A stretch of DNA of 64,000 bases from Limonium bicolor (GCA_023374045.1 CM041778.1:287161533-287225532); one strand, 5' to 3'; positions 23,165 through 36,300 are shown, numbered from the stretch's first letter. The notes: a model not told the origin generated them from the sequence alone. Translations and numbers: made by a program.

Positions 23165-26030
23165 CTGGTACAAAGTGAATTCAAAGTTACCATAGGTAAT
23201 TACTTTTGTCAGTAAAGGTACACGTACCAGGTCACAGTGCACGTACCAGGTTACCGTTTGCAGTACAAAGTGAATTCAAAGTTACCATACATAATTACTT
23301 TTGTCAGGAAAGGTACACGTACCAGGTCACTGTGCACGTACCAGGTTACCGTTTGCAGTACAAAGTGAATTCAAAGTTACTATAGGTAATTACTTTTGTC
23401 AGGAAAGGTACACGTACCAAGTCACTGTGCACGTACCAGGTTACCGTTTGCAGTACAAAGTGAATTCAAAGTTACCATAGTTAATTACTTTTGTCAGGAA
23501 AGGTACACGTACTAGGTCACTGTGCACGTACAAGGTTACTGTTTGCAGTACAAAGTGAATTCAAAGTTACCATAGGTAATTACTTTTGTCAGGAAAGGTA
23601 CACGTACCAGGTCACTGTGCATGTACCAGGTTACCGTTTGCAGTACAAAGTGAATTCAAAGTTACCATAGGTAATTACTTTTGTCAGGAAAGGTACACAT
23701 ACCAGGTCACTGTGCACGTGCCAGGTTACCGTTTGCAGTACAAAGTGAATTCAAAGTTACCATAGGTAATTACTTTTGTCAGGAAAGGTACACGTACCAG
23801 GTCACTGTGCATGTACCAGGTTACTGTTTGCAGTACAAAGTGAACTCAAAGTTACCATAGGTAATTACTTTTGTCAGGAAAGGTACACGTAGCAGGTCAC
23901 TCTGCACGTACAAGGTTACCGTATGTAGTACAAAGTGAATTCAAAGTTACCATTGGTAATTACTTTTGTCAGGAAAGGTACACGTACCAGGTCAATGTGC
24001 ACGTACCAGGTTACTGTTTGCAATACAAACTGAATTCAAAGTTACCATAGGTAATTACTTTTGTCAGGAAAGGTACACGTACCAGGTCACTGTGCAAATA
24101 CCAGGTTACCGTTTGCAGTACAAAGTGAATTCAAAGTTACCATAGGTAATTACTTTTGTCAGGAAAGGTACACGTACCAGGTCACTGTGCACGTACCAGG
24201 TTACCGTTTGCAGTACAAAGTGAATTCAAAGTTACCATAGGTAATTACTTTTGTCAGGAAAGGTACACGTACCAGGTTACCGTTTGCAGTACAAAGTGAA
24301 TTCAAAGTTACCATAGGTAATTATTTTTGTCAGGAAAGGTACACGTACTAGGTCACTGAGCACGTACCAGGTTACCGCTTGCAGTACAAAGTGAACTCAA
24401 AGTTACCATAGGTAATTACTTTTGTCAGGAAAGGTACACGTACCAAGTCACTGTGCACGTACCAGGTTACCGTTTGCAGTACAAAGTGAATTCAAAGTTA
24501 CCATTGGTAATTACTTTTGTCAGGAAAGGTACACGTACCAGGTCAATGTGCACGTACCAGGTTACCGTTTGCAATACAAACTGAATTCAAAGTTACCATA
24601 GGTAATTACTTTTGTCAGGAAAGGTACACGTACCAGGTCATTGTGCACGTACCAGGTTACCGTTTGCAGTACAAAGTGAATTCAAAGTTACCATAGGTAA
24701 TTACTTTTGTCAGGAAAGGTACACGTACCAGGTCACTATGCACGTACCAGGTTACCGTTTGCAGTACAAAGTGAATTCAAAGTTACCATAGGTAATTACT
24801 TTTGTTAGGAAAGGTACACGTACCAGGTCACTGTGCACGTACCAGGTTGCCGTTTGCAGTACAAAGTGAACTCAAAGTTACCATAGGTAATTACTTTTGT
24901 CAGGAAAGGTACACGTAGCAGGTCACTCTGCACGTACAAGGTTACCGTATGTAGTACATAGTGAATTCAAAGTTACCATTGGTAATTACTTTTGTCAGGA
25001 AAGGTACACGTACCAGATCAATGTGCACGTACCAGGTTACTGTTTGCAATACAAACTGAATTCAAAGTTACCATAGGTAATTACTTTTGTCAGGAAAGGT
25101 ACACGTACCAGGTCACTGTGCAAATACCAGGTTACCGTTTGCAGTACAAAGTGAATTCAAAGTTACCATAGGTAATTACTTTTGTCAGGAAAGGTACACG
25201 TACCAGGTCACTGTGCACGTACCAGGTTACCGTTTGCAGTACAAAGTGAATTCAAAGTTACCATAGGTAATTACTTTGTCAGGAAAGGTAGGTTGTCTGC
25301 ACGTACCAGGTTACCGTTTGCAGTACAAAGTGAATTCAAAGTTACCATAGGTAATTACTTTTGTCAGGAAAGGTACACGTACCAGGTCACTGTGCACGTA
25401 CCAGGTTACCGTTTGCAGTACAAAGTGAATTCAAAGTTACCATAGGTAATTACTTTTGTCAGGAAAGGTACACGTACCAGGTCATGTGCACGTACCAGGT
25501 TACCGTTTGCAGTACAAAGTGAATTCAAAGTTACCATAGGTAATTACTTTTGTCAGGAAAGGTACACGTACCAGGTCACTGTGCACGTACCAGGTTACCG
25601 TTTGCAGTACAAAGTGAATTCAAAGTTACCATAGGTAATTACTTTTGTCAGGAAAGGTACACGTACCAGGTCACTGTGCACGTACCAGGTTACCGTTTGC
25701 AGTACAAAGTGAATTCAAAGTTACCATAGGTAATTACTTTTGTCAGAAAGGTACACGTACCAGGTCACTGTGCACGTACCAGGTTACCGTTTGCAGTACA
25801 AAGTGAATTCAAAGTTACCATAGGTAATTACTTTTGTCAGGAAAGGTACACGTACCAGGTCACTGTGCACGTACCAGGTTACCGTTTGCAGTACAAAGTG
25901 AATTCAAAGTTACCATAGGTTTACTTTTGTCAGGAAAGGTACACGTACCAGGTCACTGTGCACGTACCAGGTTACCGTTTGCAGTACAAAGTGAATTCAA
26001 AGTTACCATAGGTAATTACTTTATACACGT
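23165..26030. repeat. Tandem array of a 95-bp unit, about 30 copies
   Basis: The period is 95 bp (for example the CACGTACCAGGTCAC phrase at 23221, 23316, 23411). Each unit has two copies of an inner phrase CACGTACCAGG, inverted pairs such as GGTAC-AC-GTACC, and the constant stretch CAAAGTGAATTCAAAG. Copies differ by scattered substitutions and a few deletions; some variants recur in blocks (a pair with ACTCTGCACGTACAAGG at about 23890 and 24905), pointing to amplification of multi-unit segments. It decays at 26030-26100. Open frames inside it are a by-product of the repeat. Confidence 0.93.
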
Positions 26031-26130
26031 CAGGTACTGTCACGTAAGGTACGTACGTCGTCCAGTACTGTACACGTACGTGTTACCAGTTCCGTTTAAC
26101 TTGTAACCTTGTGGCTAGTTCATGACCAAC

Positions 26131-26140
26131 CTCTATATAA
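26131..26140 (+). promoter_or_regulatory. TATA box of the transposase gene
   Basis: CTCTATATAA lies directly after the 95-bp array and about 115 bp before the first ATG, with a CT-rich leader between. The array therefore occupies the upstream promoter position. Confidence 0.6.
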
Positions 26141-26252
26141 GGGATGCCTCCTCCATTTCATCTTCACACACTCACTCTCCATATTCTCGAAGCTCTCTAT
26201 CTCCTACTCTCTTCCAAAAATAATTTCGTAAAACTGTGCAAGCTCTCTAAAC

Positions 26253-28312
26253 ATGAGTCAATCTTTAGATTCCGATCATGAGTATGTTCCATATCAAGCC
26301 CAGTAAGTATTTAGTTTTTGTCTTTGTAAATCATATTCACACTAATATTTCATATTTCAATATTCATCTAACATTCTCTCGACCCTTATTGCAGGAAAGT
26401 GACTCAACCACTGATTCAGATTGGGATGAATTTGATGAAGGCGTTCCAGATCATAATGCAGAGATGGATGACTACATGCAACAGATGTATAATCGACCTC
26501 CGGTGGTGGAACAGGTTACTTATTTCAAACAAACCAGGCCTTTAGGAGTAAAGAAGAAGCGAAAGCTTGGGTAGATAGTGTTGGCCATCCCAACCATATC
26601 TACACCATAATTCAAAGTTCTCGGTCGGGCCAAGATTTCCACATAACATGCGAGAGGTATTGGAAACCACGAAGGACATCACGACCTGGTGTCATCAACC
26701 GGCACAGATCATCTGGTTCAAAGAAATGTGGTTGTCCTTTTCGAATTAAGGGGTATTACACAAGCTACGGGTGTTTCTTGCAAGTGGTAACGGATGGCAT
26801 AACCATGATCTCGCTGAGTGGGCAGAGGGTCATTTTGTGGGAAAACGTCTGACTGAGGCGGAGGAGATTATGATCGATCAGAGAAGCAGAGTCGGTGTGC
26901 CACCCTGTGCAATTTATTCAGAGCTCACAACAATCAACCCAGAAACGTCAGCAACAAGGAAAGACATATACAACCGGATACAAAAAACAAAACTAGTAAG
27001 AGAGATGGTCGATCTATGGTGCAGACTCTGCTGAGTGAGCTAGACAAAAACAACTACTACTACGATTACACTACAGAACCAAGTAAGTCAACTCAGTATG
27101 TCTCAAATAACTTCAATCATTTAGGTTTCATATTAATTTGATAGATAACATGATTATATTTCACAATTTAGGGGATCAAACATGACTTGGGTCCATCTTC
27201 TTTGCACTCCCTACCTCTAGATTACTGCTCCATGCTTTCCCGTATGTCATAGGCATTGATGCTAACTATAAAACAAACATAGAAAAATTGCCTTTGGTTC
27301 AGTTCATCGGGATTGACGAGTATAGGCAAAAACTTCAGCATTGCCTCCGCCTTTCTTGTATCAGAATCAACAGACATGTATGTGTGGGCACTTCAACAAT
27401 TAAGGGACCTCCTCGGGCAGACTACAACCTCTACATTTATCACCAACAGATGTTTGGCCCTAATGAATGCCTTAGAAGAGGTATTTCCTAAATCTCATCA
27501 TCAACTATGTCGGTGGCACATAAGTAGGAACATTCAGGGGAAAGCCGAGACTTATATGGGTGATAGAGGAAGGGCGGCGGCTGCTGTCCGAATGTGGACT
27601 TCGGTTGTATACTCGAGCACAGAGCAGGACTACAACGAGAGGTACAAAAATTTCAAGAATACATACCGAAGCTACCCACGTTTCATTAAGTATGTTGCAT
27701 CAGTCTGGGAGAAATACAAGGAAAAATTTGTAGAGGCTTGGGTCAAGAATGTGTTGCACTTTGGCAACACAACGACAAATAGGTAAAATTGTTAATCTTG
27801 TAATGTTTAAGATAATACAATCATTGTTATAGATCTATAAAACTTACTTAAACATTTGATAGGGTGGAGAGTGCACATTCTTCTCTAAAGGCGAGATTAA
27901 GGAGTGCTAGACACACTTTGGATGTAATCTTTCCAAAGATTAACGATCATGTGAATACAAGCATCCGGGAGTTAAAAAAGGATTTTGTGGCAGCCAGGAC
28001 AAAACAGAAAAGAGAGCACATGATGGTTCCAATTGCTGACATGATCGGGAAGGTTAGTACCCTTTGCTTAGATGAGCTAGTCAAGGAGCTTGGAAGGGAG
28101 AATTATGTGCAAATGGACAGCTCACTCTGTGGATGTGACAAGGTAACCTCTCATGGATTACCTTGCACTTGTAAATTAAACTACCTGCTGGATAGTGGTA
28201 TACTATGCTCGAAGAGGGATATACATCGTTTCTGGTATACCCTAAGCTGGGAGGAAAATGAATCAACAATTGATATGCTATCCTACAAGGAGGCAGAACA
28301 TAATAGATGGTG
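26253..28312 (+). pseudogene. FAR1-type MULE transposase, frameshifted
   Basis: Transposase of the Mutator/FAR1 kind, which cuts and joins element ends. Domains in order, across several frames: an acidic N-terminus; a FAR1-like WRKY-GCM1 zinc-binding domain (26545-26810, KEEAKAWVDS, then KKCGCPFRIKG, then WHNHDLA after a frameshift near 26780); the MULE catalytic domain with first Asp in FPYVIGIDANYKTN (about 27233-27274), WALQQLRDLL, then ITNRCLALMNAL where the second catalytic Asp has become Asn; and CRWHISRNI. An intron (27783 to about 27862) precedes VESAHSSLK with the catalytic Glu. A SWIM zinc finger (CGCDKVTSHGLPCTC) lies at about 28125-28175. At least three frameshifts (about 26780, 27005, 27307) and the Asp-to-Asn change make it inactive. 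Confidence 0.88.
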
Positions 28313-29152
28313 AGATATAGCTTCTGAGGCAGCACAGTTAGATGATCCTACTCTGATGGTGAAATGTTACAGTCAAATCCACAACTTCCTTCACCTAGAT
28401 ATGGTGTGACAATTAGGAGAGCCATTGGAACAGTTTGGGATTGGCAGACCTACCAGGACCTCAAGACCAAACCAACGGGAACCTTCGTCTTGGGAGCGTA
28501 ACCGACCAAGGGCAGGCCAGTCAGAAGGAGCGCCATCAAATAGAAGATCACGTAATAGAGGATCATCAAATCCGTGTCGATTCCTGCCCCTAGACAATTT
28601 CCCATACTACCAAAATTTCAACCCCAACCTATATCAATATATGACTGGGTATATTGATGTTCGTGGAGATGGAATTGTGGTTTCAGGGTCATTGCTGACT
28701 ACCTATATTTAAACGAAGAGAGGTGGAAAGATGTCCGTAGAGCATTGTACAATCACATGAAGAATAAAGCACCTGCGAATCAACTATACAAGCCCATTTT
28801 TAACAAAGGACCATACAACGGCATGTTAAGAGCGCTTCATTGGAATTTAGGAGGGCCAGCACCTCCAGAGAAATGGATGACCACGGAAATGGGGTTGGCG
28901 ATCGCGACAAAGTACACTTCGATAGTAGTTTTCTACTCTACTGTCTTTGGGGGTATGACAAGTGCCACATACCTTCCGCTCGATAATTATGCCGATCGTG
29001 ATAGCCCAAGAGGAGAGATCCACATAGGAATTTGCCCCCAGGGTCATTTCGTAAGGTTCGGCATGGTTGATGACTCCGCACTCCCCGTGTCTATCCGTAG
29101 TGGTTCTTTTATAGAGATTGAAACACTGCCGGACCTTGGATTCATCAAATAG
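28313..29152 (+). pseudogene. OTU-like cysteine protease domain, C-terminal part of the transposase gene
   Basis: The reading frame continues past a TGA (28311-28313) through a basic, Arg/Ser-rich linker (RPTRTSRPNQREPSSWE) into an OTU domain. OTU proteases cut ubiquitin or related links with a Cys-His(-Asp) centre. The catalytic block G-D-G-N-C-G-F-R is recognisable at about 28666-28690 but split by a one-base loss, so the cysteine falls in another frame. It is followed by the family's W-x2-VR and L motifs (ERWKDVRRAL) and, near the end, GHFVRFGM, which holds the probable catalytic His. The stop is at 29150-29152. In an intact relative this would be one protein with the transposase. A separate gene is less likely because there is no promoter or start codon between. 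Confidence 0.78.
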
Positions 29153-29180
29153 AATCTAGGTTAGATATTTGGATCAACGT

Positions 29181-29335
29181 TGTACCTTAGTTTTTCTTTA
29201 ACTTAGTTGTTGTAACTTAGTCTTTCTTTAACATAGTTGTTGTAACTTAGTTTTCTTTAACTTAGTTGTTGTAACTTAGTTTTTCTATAAATTAGTTGTT
29301 GTAACCTAGTTTTTCTTTAACTTAGTTGTTGTTTT
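29181..29335. repeat. Five copies of a 29-30-bp repeat downstream of the transposase gene
   Basis: TGTAACTTAG recurs at 29181 (variant), 29211, 29241, 29270 and 29300 with a shared filler TTTCTTTAACTTAGT. It lies just after the stop codon, in the presumed 3' untranslated region. Confidence 0.8.
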
Positions 29336-29668
29336 AATCATATTGACATAAATTTGGTCATTCAATTGTCTATTATTTCAAAAAAAAGTTCTCCCCGTAA
29401 CATTCAAACTTATTCAACTAAGTTCAGTGGAAAAAAATTTGTACTGCAAATAGTAAAGTATTTTTCTATTCGCAGTACAAATTAATTTTAAGTCAAATTA
29501 ATAATATATACACATAAAAATGTAATCCAACACTTTTTTTACAAAAAAAAGGTTCCTGTATTGATTCCAACAAAAAACTAACTAGCAAAATTCGCTACCA
29601 ATCAACTACAAACTTCTTCGGTAAATTTTCTTTCAGATATCATTTTTGAAAAAAAAAACACTGCGACA

Positions 29669-29754
29669 CATCATTACATGTGTACAACGTCAATATGAAT
29701 TAAAAAAATTTTGTACTGTAGTGATTAGTAATTTTGTACTGCGAATAGCAACCC
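29669..29754 (-). repeat. MULE right terminal inverted repeat
   Basis: The inverse of 18767-18853, ending AGCAACCC at 29754. About 220 bp inside it, 29440-29482 holds an extra inverted pair of the sub-terminal motif TTTGTACTGCAAATAG and CTATTCGCAGTACAAA, echoing the tip of the repeat. Confidence 0.88.
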
Positions 29755-31197
29755 CCTATCCCAAAGTGTCATAATGACATAATAACTATATATTATACAT
29801 ATATAGTTTATTTTAATTCCAAAATCAACCCAATAAATTCCTAAAAATTCCTAATAGCCCATGGGTATTTATAATACCATTATACACCCTTGATTTTCGG
29901 TAATAACATATATACCACATATGTTATAAAATTGTTACAATTAAATACTTATCTTATAATAAAACCTTAAATAAATTATCTAACTTATTTAATTTGGTCA
30001 AAACCTACCATATGGTCAAGGTTGACCAACTTTATATTTCCTTGACCAACAATATCCATATAATACGGTTTATACCCCATATTTTCTAGAAATTACCATT
30101 TAACCCCAAAACTTTATATAATCTTATAATTTTTATATAAACTCATTTAAACCTGTAATTTTCGGCTTTATTATTATATAGCCCCCAAATTTAATTTAAT
30201 TACACTTTATACCACATTTCCATGCGGTAATATATATTCACCACCTAAACTTAATTAAAAGCTTATAAATGCATAAACAAAATGGCCTAAAGTACATGGC
30301 CTTATTACAAACATTAGCTTATAAAATAAATTACACATAAATGCCCAAAAATGCATTAAACTCTCGGCCCTAACCATATTTTTTCCTTATTTACCAATTT
30401 TCCACATAATGTCTTAAAAGTAGCTTCCTTAATTCAAGGAAATGTGTTGGAGCTTGTCCCTTGTGTTGAAAGCTACGAATTTAGGCTCCCCTTGCTTGTG
30501 GCTGTCGACTCCATGGAGTCCAAGGGGTCAAACTTTGACCTCTTGACCATTCTTAGTCAATGTTGACTCAAACGGGCCCCCATTTAAGGTTTTATTAATA
30601 TTTTAATATAAAATTTGTAAACATTAGTAAATTTCTGGAATTAAATTCCTAATAAGTTATAATATGATATATTAGCATATTTATAGGTAATTATAACCTT
30701 TAAGCCCATTTAAAAGCCAATTTAGAAACAATTACACAAAAACGTGCTTTAAGGTGTTTTAGTGCACATTTTGTGTCGCAAGGTGTTTCTGAGCTCAGTT
30801 TTCTTTGAGAATAGTTTTTTTGTGTTCCTTACTTGATATTTGATCATGGAATCCAATTTTATATCATTTAGAGGTCATTAGACCTTTAAGGTTTTCTTAG
30901 AGAACATTTTTGCCCTACTTGACCTTGAAGCATGCAAATGCTTGTTCTTTGTGTTGGAGTGTTTTCCAACGATTGTAATATGTTTAGTAATGTGTTAATA
31001 TGCTTAGGAAAAATTTTTAGGTCCTAAGTAGTTCATTTGGGTATTTATTTACCCTAAACAGTCAAATGGTGCAAAGTCTTGCTTTGTGTTGACCATTGTT
31101 GACCACTGTTGTTCTCAGTTGACTTTTAAGGCATGTTTAGGCCTTAATCAATGTGATTAGATGTTTAATCCATGTTTTATTAGTTTGGGGTATTTCA
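29755..31197 (-). repeat. TR3 3' LTR, truncated
   Basis: Matches 36260-38957 of the TR2 LTR but lacks about 2.9 kb at the MULE side and about 1.3 kb inside (replaced by about 120 bp of different sequence at 30420-30540). Its intact edge is at 31197 (minus strand TGAAATACC). No coding region. Confidence 0.82.
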
Positions 31198-32799
31198 ATC
31201 TACCCCCCTTAAAAAGACTTCGTCCCGAAGTCGCTTAATCAAATAGGTAAGTATACAAATATATAACTACCCATTATTCCCATAATGTATATCTATGTGA
31301 TATATCATTTACACACATCGTATTGCGCTTATACAACACATAGCCCTCACTTTGTGGCGTTAGTTCAATCATATATGGATATAGGTGATCCATCAGCACC
31401 ATTATTTCCTATCAGTTCTACAAACCCTGACAACCTCCCCGAGGTGTCCATAACATACCATCATTCCACATTCCATATCTAATGATTCATTTCGTATCTA
31501 GGCGATACCATATGTAATCATTCTATTAAGCAATATGAATACATATCACAAATAGCATAAGAAAGTTATTACACACATGGGTGTCAATACATCATTCAGA
31601 CAGGTATCTCATAAGATACATACATACAAGTGCACATCACACACAAACAAACCAACAACGTACGCCCCGCGTACCAAACATAACCAACAAAACCTCGTGT
31701 GCCCCGCACACCACCTATTCAATTCATTGTATGACATGCATACAAAACAAACAAAACCACCTATTCAATTCACTGTATGCCATGCATACAAAACAAACAA
31801 TTAACAAACCACGTATGCCCCGCATACCACAACAAAACTTAGTGCACACATGTGCATAGCCAAGAGGCTCTACCCCCCTTAAAAAGGGTTACGCCCCCGT
31901 ACCCCACAAGTATACAACAGCCGCTCAACAAGGAGCGCTGGATACTTGGCTCTCAAAGAGTTCTCCAACTCGTGGATTATCCTCATATCAGAGAGACGAG
32001 TATGACTCTAGCCCTTCAGGGCTCCACAAAACATAAAGGGTGAGGCACTAAACTATTGTGCTCTCTCCCAAGTTCATTCTAATGGGCCTACTCGCTCCGT
32101 ATGAGGTGCAGACCCATGAACATAGGTTCAATTTGCCTTTTCCATTGATGTGTATCCTCTTATTAGGATCACTAGCATACATGCGTGTGTCTTCTCTCAC
32201 TGATATTCAGCTTGAGATACATTAATATGACATTGGCTGTTGTTAGTACTTAGTTCTCTTTGCACTTGTCTTTGTAATAAGACGTACCAGCCTACATGTC
32301 CCAGAGATGATGATTGTCATCCGTGTCTCCTGGTGGTTTTGTTCCGGAGTAACACACTGTTGTAGTTCTCTTTGATACACACTCTTGTTGATATCCATTA
32401 CATCTCCCCGTATTCCCACTAGATTAATAACTGCACAAGTGCAATACCAAAACACTCAGTCCTATAGAGTGCAGAGGCGTAAACTCTTAGCAACTACTAT
32501 CTAACGAGTCAAACAGATAAGATGCGTGAATTATCATGTGAGCGGTACATTCCAAGTCCATTGTTCCTTGCTTAAGGTATCTGCTAATATTTAGCTTGTC
32601 TCTCATCATTGCGTAGTCACGCGTTTATGTCCACATCATCTGGTAGATTTCCTCTGGATTGCAAGAATTTGATCGATCCTTATGAGGATTCTACATATTA
32701 TTCGTCCATAATGGGTTTTCATGTTTCTTTCCTTCGGTTTCACTTCCTTGATAGGTTTCCTTGTCTTCACCGTATACTACTCTCTGTTGAAGGTTCTTG
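31198..32799 (-). mobile_element. TR3 interior, part 1 (3' end)
   Basis: From the LTR edge: a polypurine tract (minus strand AAGGGGGGTAGAT, about 31199-31210), the hairpin GACTTCG/CGAAGTC (31216-31232), a second purine tract near 31870 and a relic of the integrase tail and chromodomain (about 31920-32225, minus; peptide ELENSLRAKYPALL). The remainder is non-coding and matches TR2 39640-40510. It breaks at 32799 where TEK inserted and resumes at 62715. Confidence 0.82.
32795..32799. repeat. Target site duplication of TEK, left copy
   Basis: TCTTG here and at 62710-62714. The unbroken site is seen in TR2 at about 40514-40518 (GGTTCTTGATTTC), which proves the insertion point. Confidence 0.95.
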
Positions 32800-33307
32800 T
32801 GAAATACTCCAAACCTTAGTATGTTGTTTAAACATTTAAATATGGTATATTAAGACTAAAAAGAGTCTTAGAAACATTAGTAAACAACTTAAACCATAGA
32901 AAACACAAATAAATGCCTTAAAGTCAATTAGGGCTAAAATATGTTCTAAGCTTGGGATAAGCTTGGGTAAGACCTAATGAGCTTACCAAGACCTTATTTA
33001 TATACTAATGAACATATTAAACCAATTACCAAAGAAAACCAAGCTTGAAAACAAGTTAAAACACAAAATGTGCTTTAAGGAGTCTTAAAGCACATTTTTG
33101 AAAAATTGTCTTGCAAATGAGTTTTGAATGGCTAAATGTCCATCATTACTCTTTAATTAATATGTGTACTACTTAGTATCACATTTGGAAGTCTATATCA
33201 ATGGGAAATCAAAAATTTCACATCTATGTGCCTTGTTTTAGTGAATAGTAACTAAAATAAGCTAGTTTGTAACATATGTTTGTATAAGTAATTAAATTGG
33301 CCAACAA
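32800..33307 (+). repeat. TEK 5' LTR, first 508 bp
   Basis: Matches 58825-59333 of the 3' LTR and is cut at 33307 by TR2. Its other 3.37 kb lies at 49030-52397. Confidence 0.93.
33303..33307. repeat. Target site duplication of TR2, left copy
   Basis: AACAA here and at 49025-49029. The uninterrupted site GGCCAACAAAGAC is present in the TEK 3' LTR at about 59325-59337. Confidence 0.95.
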
Positions 33308-36300
33308 TGTAACACCCCTCTCCACAATCGCGTAATAATCTCTCACGTAGCAAATAAATAAAACGTCTCACAGCGGAAAATAAATAACAATTACAAAACT
33401 CACTCGGGTGTCACCGGCCATTACTCGCCCATGCGAGCAACGAAGCCAAACTACATCCAACTTCCAACATAAACAAACGGCTAACCGCCGTGATAACGAG
33501 AAACTCCTATACATCATACTAAGTCCATAAATCATAAACATCGACAAGTGAGCATCTACCCAAACCTGAATATACACAACCTTACCATATTACAATTCAC
33601 CATCCTCATTGCTATACAACATCTCCATGTGTAGTAACAAAAGTAAATCTCCAATTACCCTGTTCCTGCTCTTTGGCTTCGACAATGACCAAAAACCTGA
33701 AATGGTGTAGTATCAGCGATAGACGCTGAGTATGCCGGGCCTGGACCCTATTGGTCACTTGTCATTTTTAACCATCTTATTATTAGATCGGTTTCATGCT
33801 TTACCATTTTACAGTTATAAACAATACTGTAACATAAATGTATAATATACATAATCATCCATACAAATATTCATAGATATTCAACCATCCATCCAATCCA
33901 AACAATCATTTAATAACACAATCCACAATTATATATCGAACATATCGAACAACCACAATATGATGTACAATGTACAATCGCCGTAGCGTATACCATCCTT
34001 TATTAATTTATTTTAGTTTAGACTTCAAGGCCCCATCCATATGTACAATGTACATTCGCCGTGGCGTACAGTTTTCATATTTAATTTACCTTAGCCTTGT
34101 AGGCTCCATCCAACCATGTTTAATTATTATTGTCAGTTGGCGTACTTAGACAACCCGATAACCTCACCATAGACAGTAGTCCTCCCGTACACACAAAGAT
34201 GCTCATTTCGCCAGAGGTCCGGAGGCCCCTGACTCTCTTATGTCTCGTTAGACGTCCATAAAAAGGCCATAGCCACCTGATCCATGATCCAATTTGGGCT
34301 CGTTGGATATAACCTGGAGCCGAATCCAATTAGGAAACCCCTCAGTGATCACAAATGCGCAACCAAGTAGTTCGTAAACTACCGGGATTCCTCCATCAAC
34401 TCAACTCAACTCATACCATCTCTCTCTCACAATGTTTAAGATATGCTCTTAGTCTTATGGAGAATATAATTATTAATTAGCTGCCCAATGGGTCTCACGC
34501 ATACCTAGAAGTAATCTAGGTTATATTCATGTTCGAGATCCATGCTCTAGAGACCGACAAAGTCGTGACTCATCCCTAAGTGTTTTACTTAGGTTATCAT
34601 ATACTTAATATTAATATCATGGTATTATATCAAGTAACTGTCATGTCATCACAATAACGTATATGTATGTTTATATAAGTCGATCTATAGTCGACGTAGT
34701 GTAGTCCCGTGGGACGCTCGTGCATAATAAATAATGCAGTAACACTTAAACACATACATGTATCCACACACATAACCACAAGTTATATCAACCAAATCCG
34801 AGCCCAAGGAGCAACCTTAGGTCAACTCGGATCAAACCCTTTACATACCGTTCACCCTGATCGTATTACGGTGGAGTATGAATCAGCAAGATCTATGCTC
34901 CGTGTAGTCCGCTAGCTCGTCAAGCGTCTTGTCAAAAGTATAATCTAAACGGTATTAAAACTATAAGTCAGTCTCCTATGACTAACTACATCCGGTATTC
35001 GAATAATAAGTAACCCCGACAGTTCACCCCTGTTTTCTACAGTTGTTTGTTACAGGCTTCTCTAAAACAATCGGTTTTGTTACTTAAAACGTGTACGTCA
35101 AAATATTTCAACTGTTAAGTTTAACCCATTATTTCTTTTTAATCTTATCCACCATCTAGTTTAGGTACATAACCTATAGTTGCATGTATGCATGCATGAT
35201 TATATTATATTATATTCTTTTTCATATTATATCATTTTCCCACCATCCATTATAATACAATGTATTATATAATCCATTTTTCTTTAGCAAATAATATTTG
35301 CATCCAAAACTCATAACTATATATTTTTTTTAAATAACCACCACCATTATGTTATATGGTTTCCAACCCAAAATATTTATCCACCTTATTTACATTATCG
35401 TTGTGTATATATATATTTACCAAGTAGGTAAGTTTCATGAGTTTAATAAACTCTTATATTTTATGTTACATTTTATCATCTTCTTTTAGATGATTATTCC
35501 CATTAGTTGTATTATGTTATACAACTTGTATTAAGATTGTTACCCTAATATTATGTAACATTTTATGTTGTATATTCACAACTCCTAAGGTTTATTCAAT
35601 AAATACCTTAGTTTATAAATCCCATTTATTTATAGTTTGTCACATTCTTTTATGTGAGTACCCTTCCTTATATTAATTCCATCTAAACCATATGATTGTT
35701 ATAACATTTATAACATTATAGACCTTAGTCTAAAATTCATTTTCCAACTCTTATTAACTCGGTATAGCCCTTGAATTTATTTAAATTCCATTTTGACCAC
35801 ATAACATTTTGTAATGTTTACCATACACTAATATCATACTATGTGATATTTTATTCCCTTTAACTTATACCTATAGCTTTTATACAAAACTATTTTATAT
35901 TGCCTCTTAGGCACCATAAGAAAATCTTTTTCTTTTCCATAAACCATAGTTCCTTAATTTACAAAATCACCCTTAATTTATACCATGTATATGTGCCATT
36001 TAATATAACATTTCTAACTTATAAAAAGGGTATAACCTATGGTTATTTTTTGTAAATTCAGAACAGCCCTTGTGCTATTCTATAATTGCCATTTGGCCCT
36101 ACTTATAACATATAGTTTTACCATATCATTAATACCATATATTATACACATACCTTAATAAATACTTATATAATTCTAAAAATCCCCAAATTTCACCAAA
36201 GGGTTATAAATATCCTTATTAACCCATATACTTTCGGTATTTACCATTCCACCATCTATATTTCTCCAAAGTGTCATAATGACATAATAACTATATATTT

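Larger units (their letters stand above)
18767..29754 (+). mobile_element. Mutator-like element (MULE) with PMD gene, transposase and OTU domain
   Basis: A 10,988-bp element bounded by inverted repeats of about 86 bp. It contains, left to right, a promoter and leader, a PMD-family pseudogene, a 95-bp tandem array, and a FAR1/MULE/SWIM transposase gene continuing into an OTU cysteine protease domain, all on the plus strand. Every gene is broken by stops or frameshifts, so this copy is dead. I find no 9-bp target duplication: the left flank is element C interior and the right flank is the TR3 LTR, so one side was probably lost or rearranged after insertion. Confidence 0.85.

Noticed and set aside
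23165..26030. Regular repeats that might suggest a CRISPR array
   Set aside because: The whole 95-bp unit repeats, with no unique spacers, and the DNA is plant; it is a minisatellite.
25182..26106. Repetitive open frames in the 95-bp array
   Set aside because: They exist only because some units are free of stops in one frame; neighbouring units break them.
31577..31859. Thr/His-rich frames in the TR3 interior
   Set aside because: Low-complexity ACA/CAC-rich DNA; not kept in frame in the TR2 counterpart.
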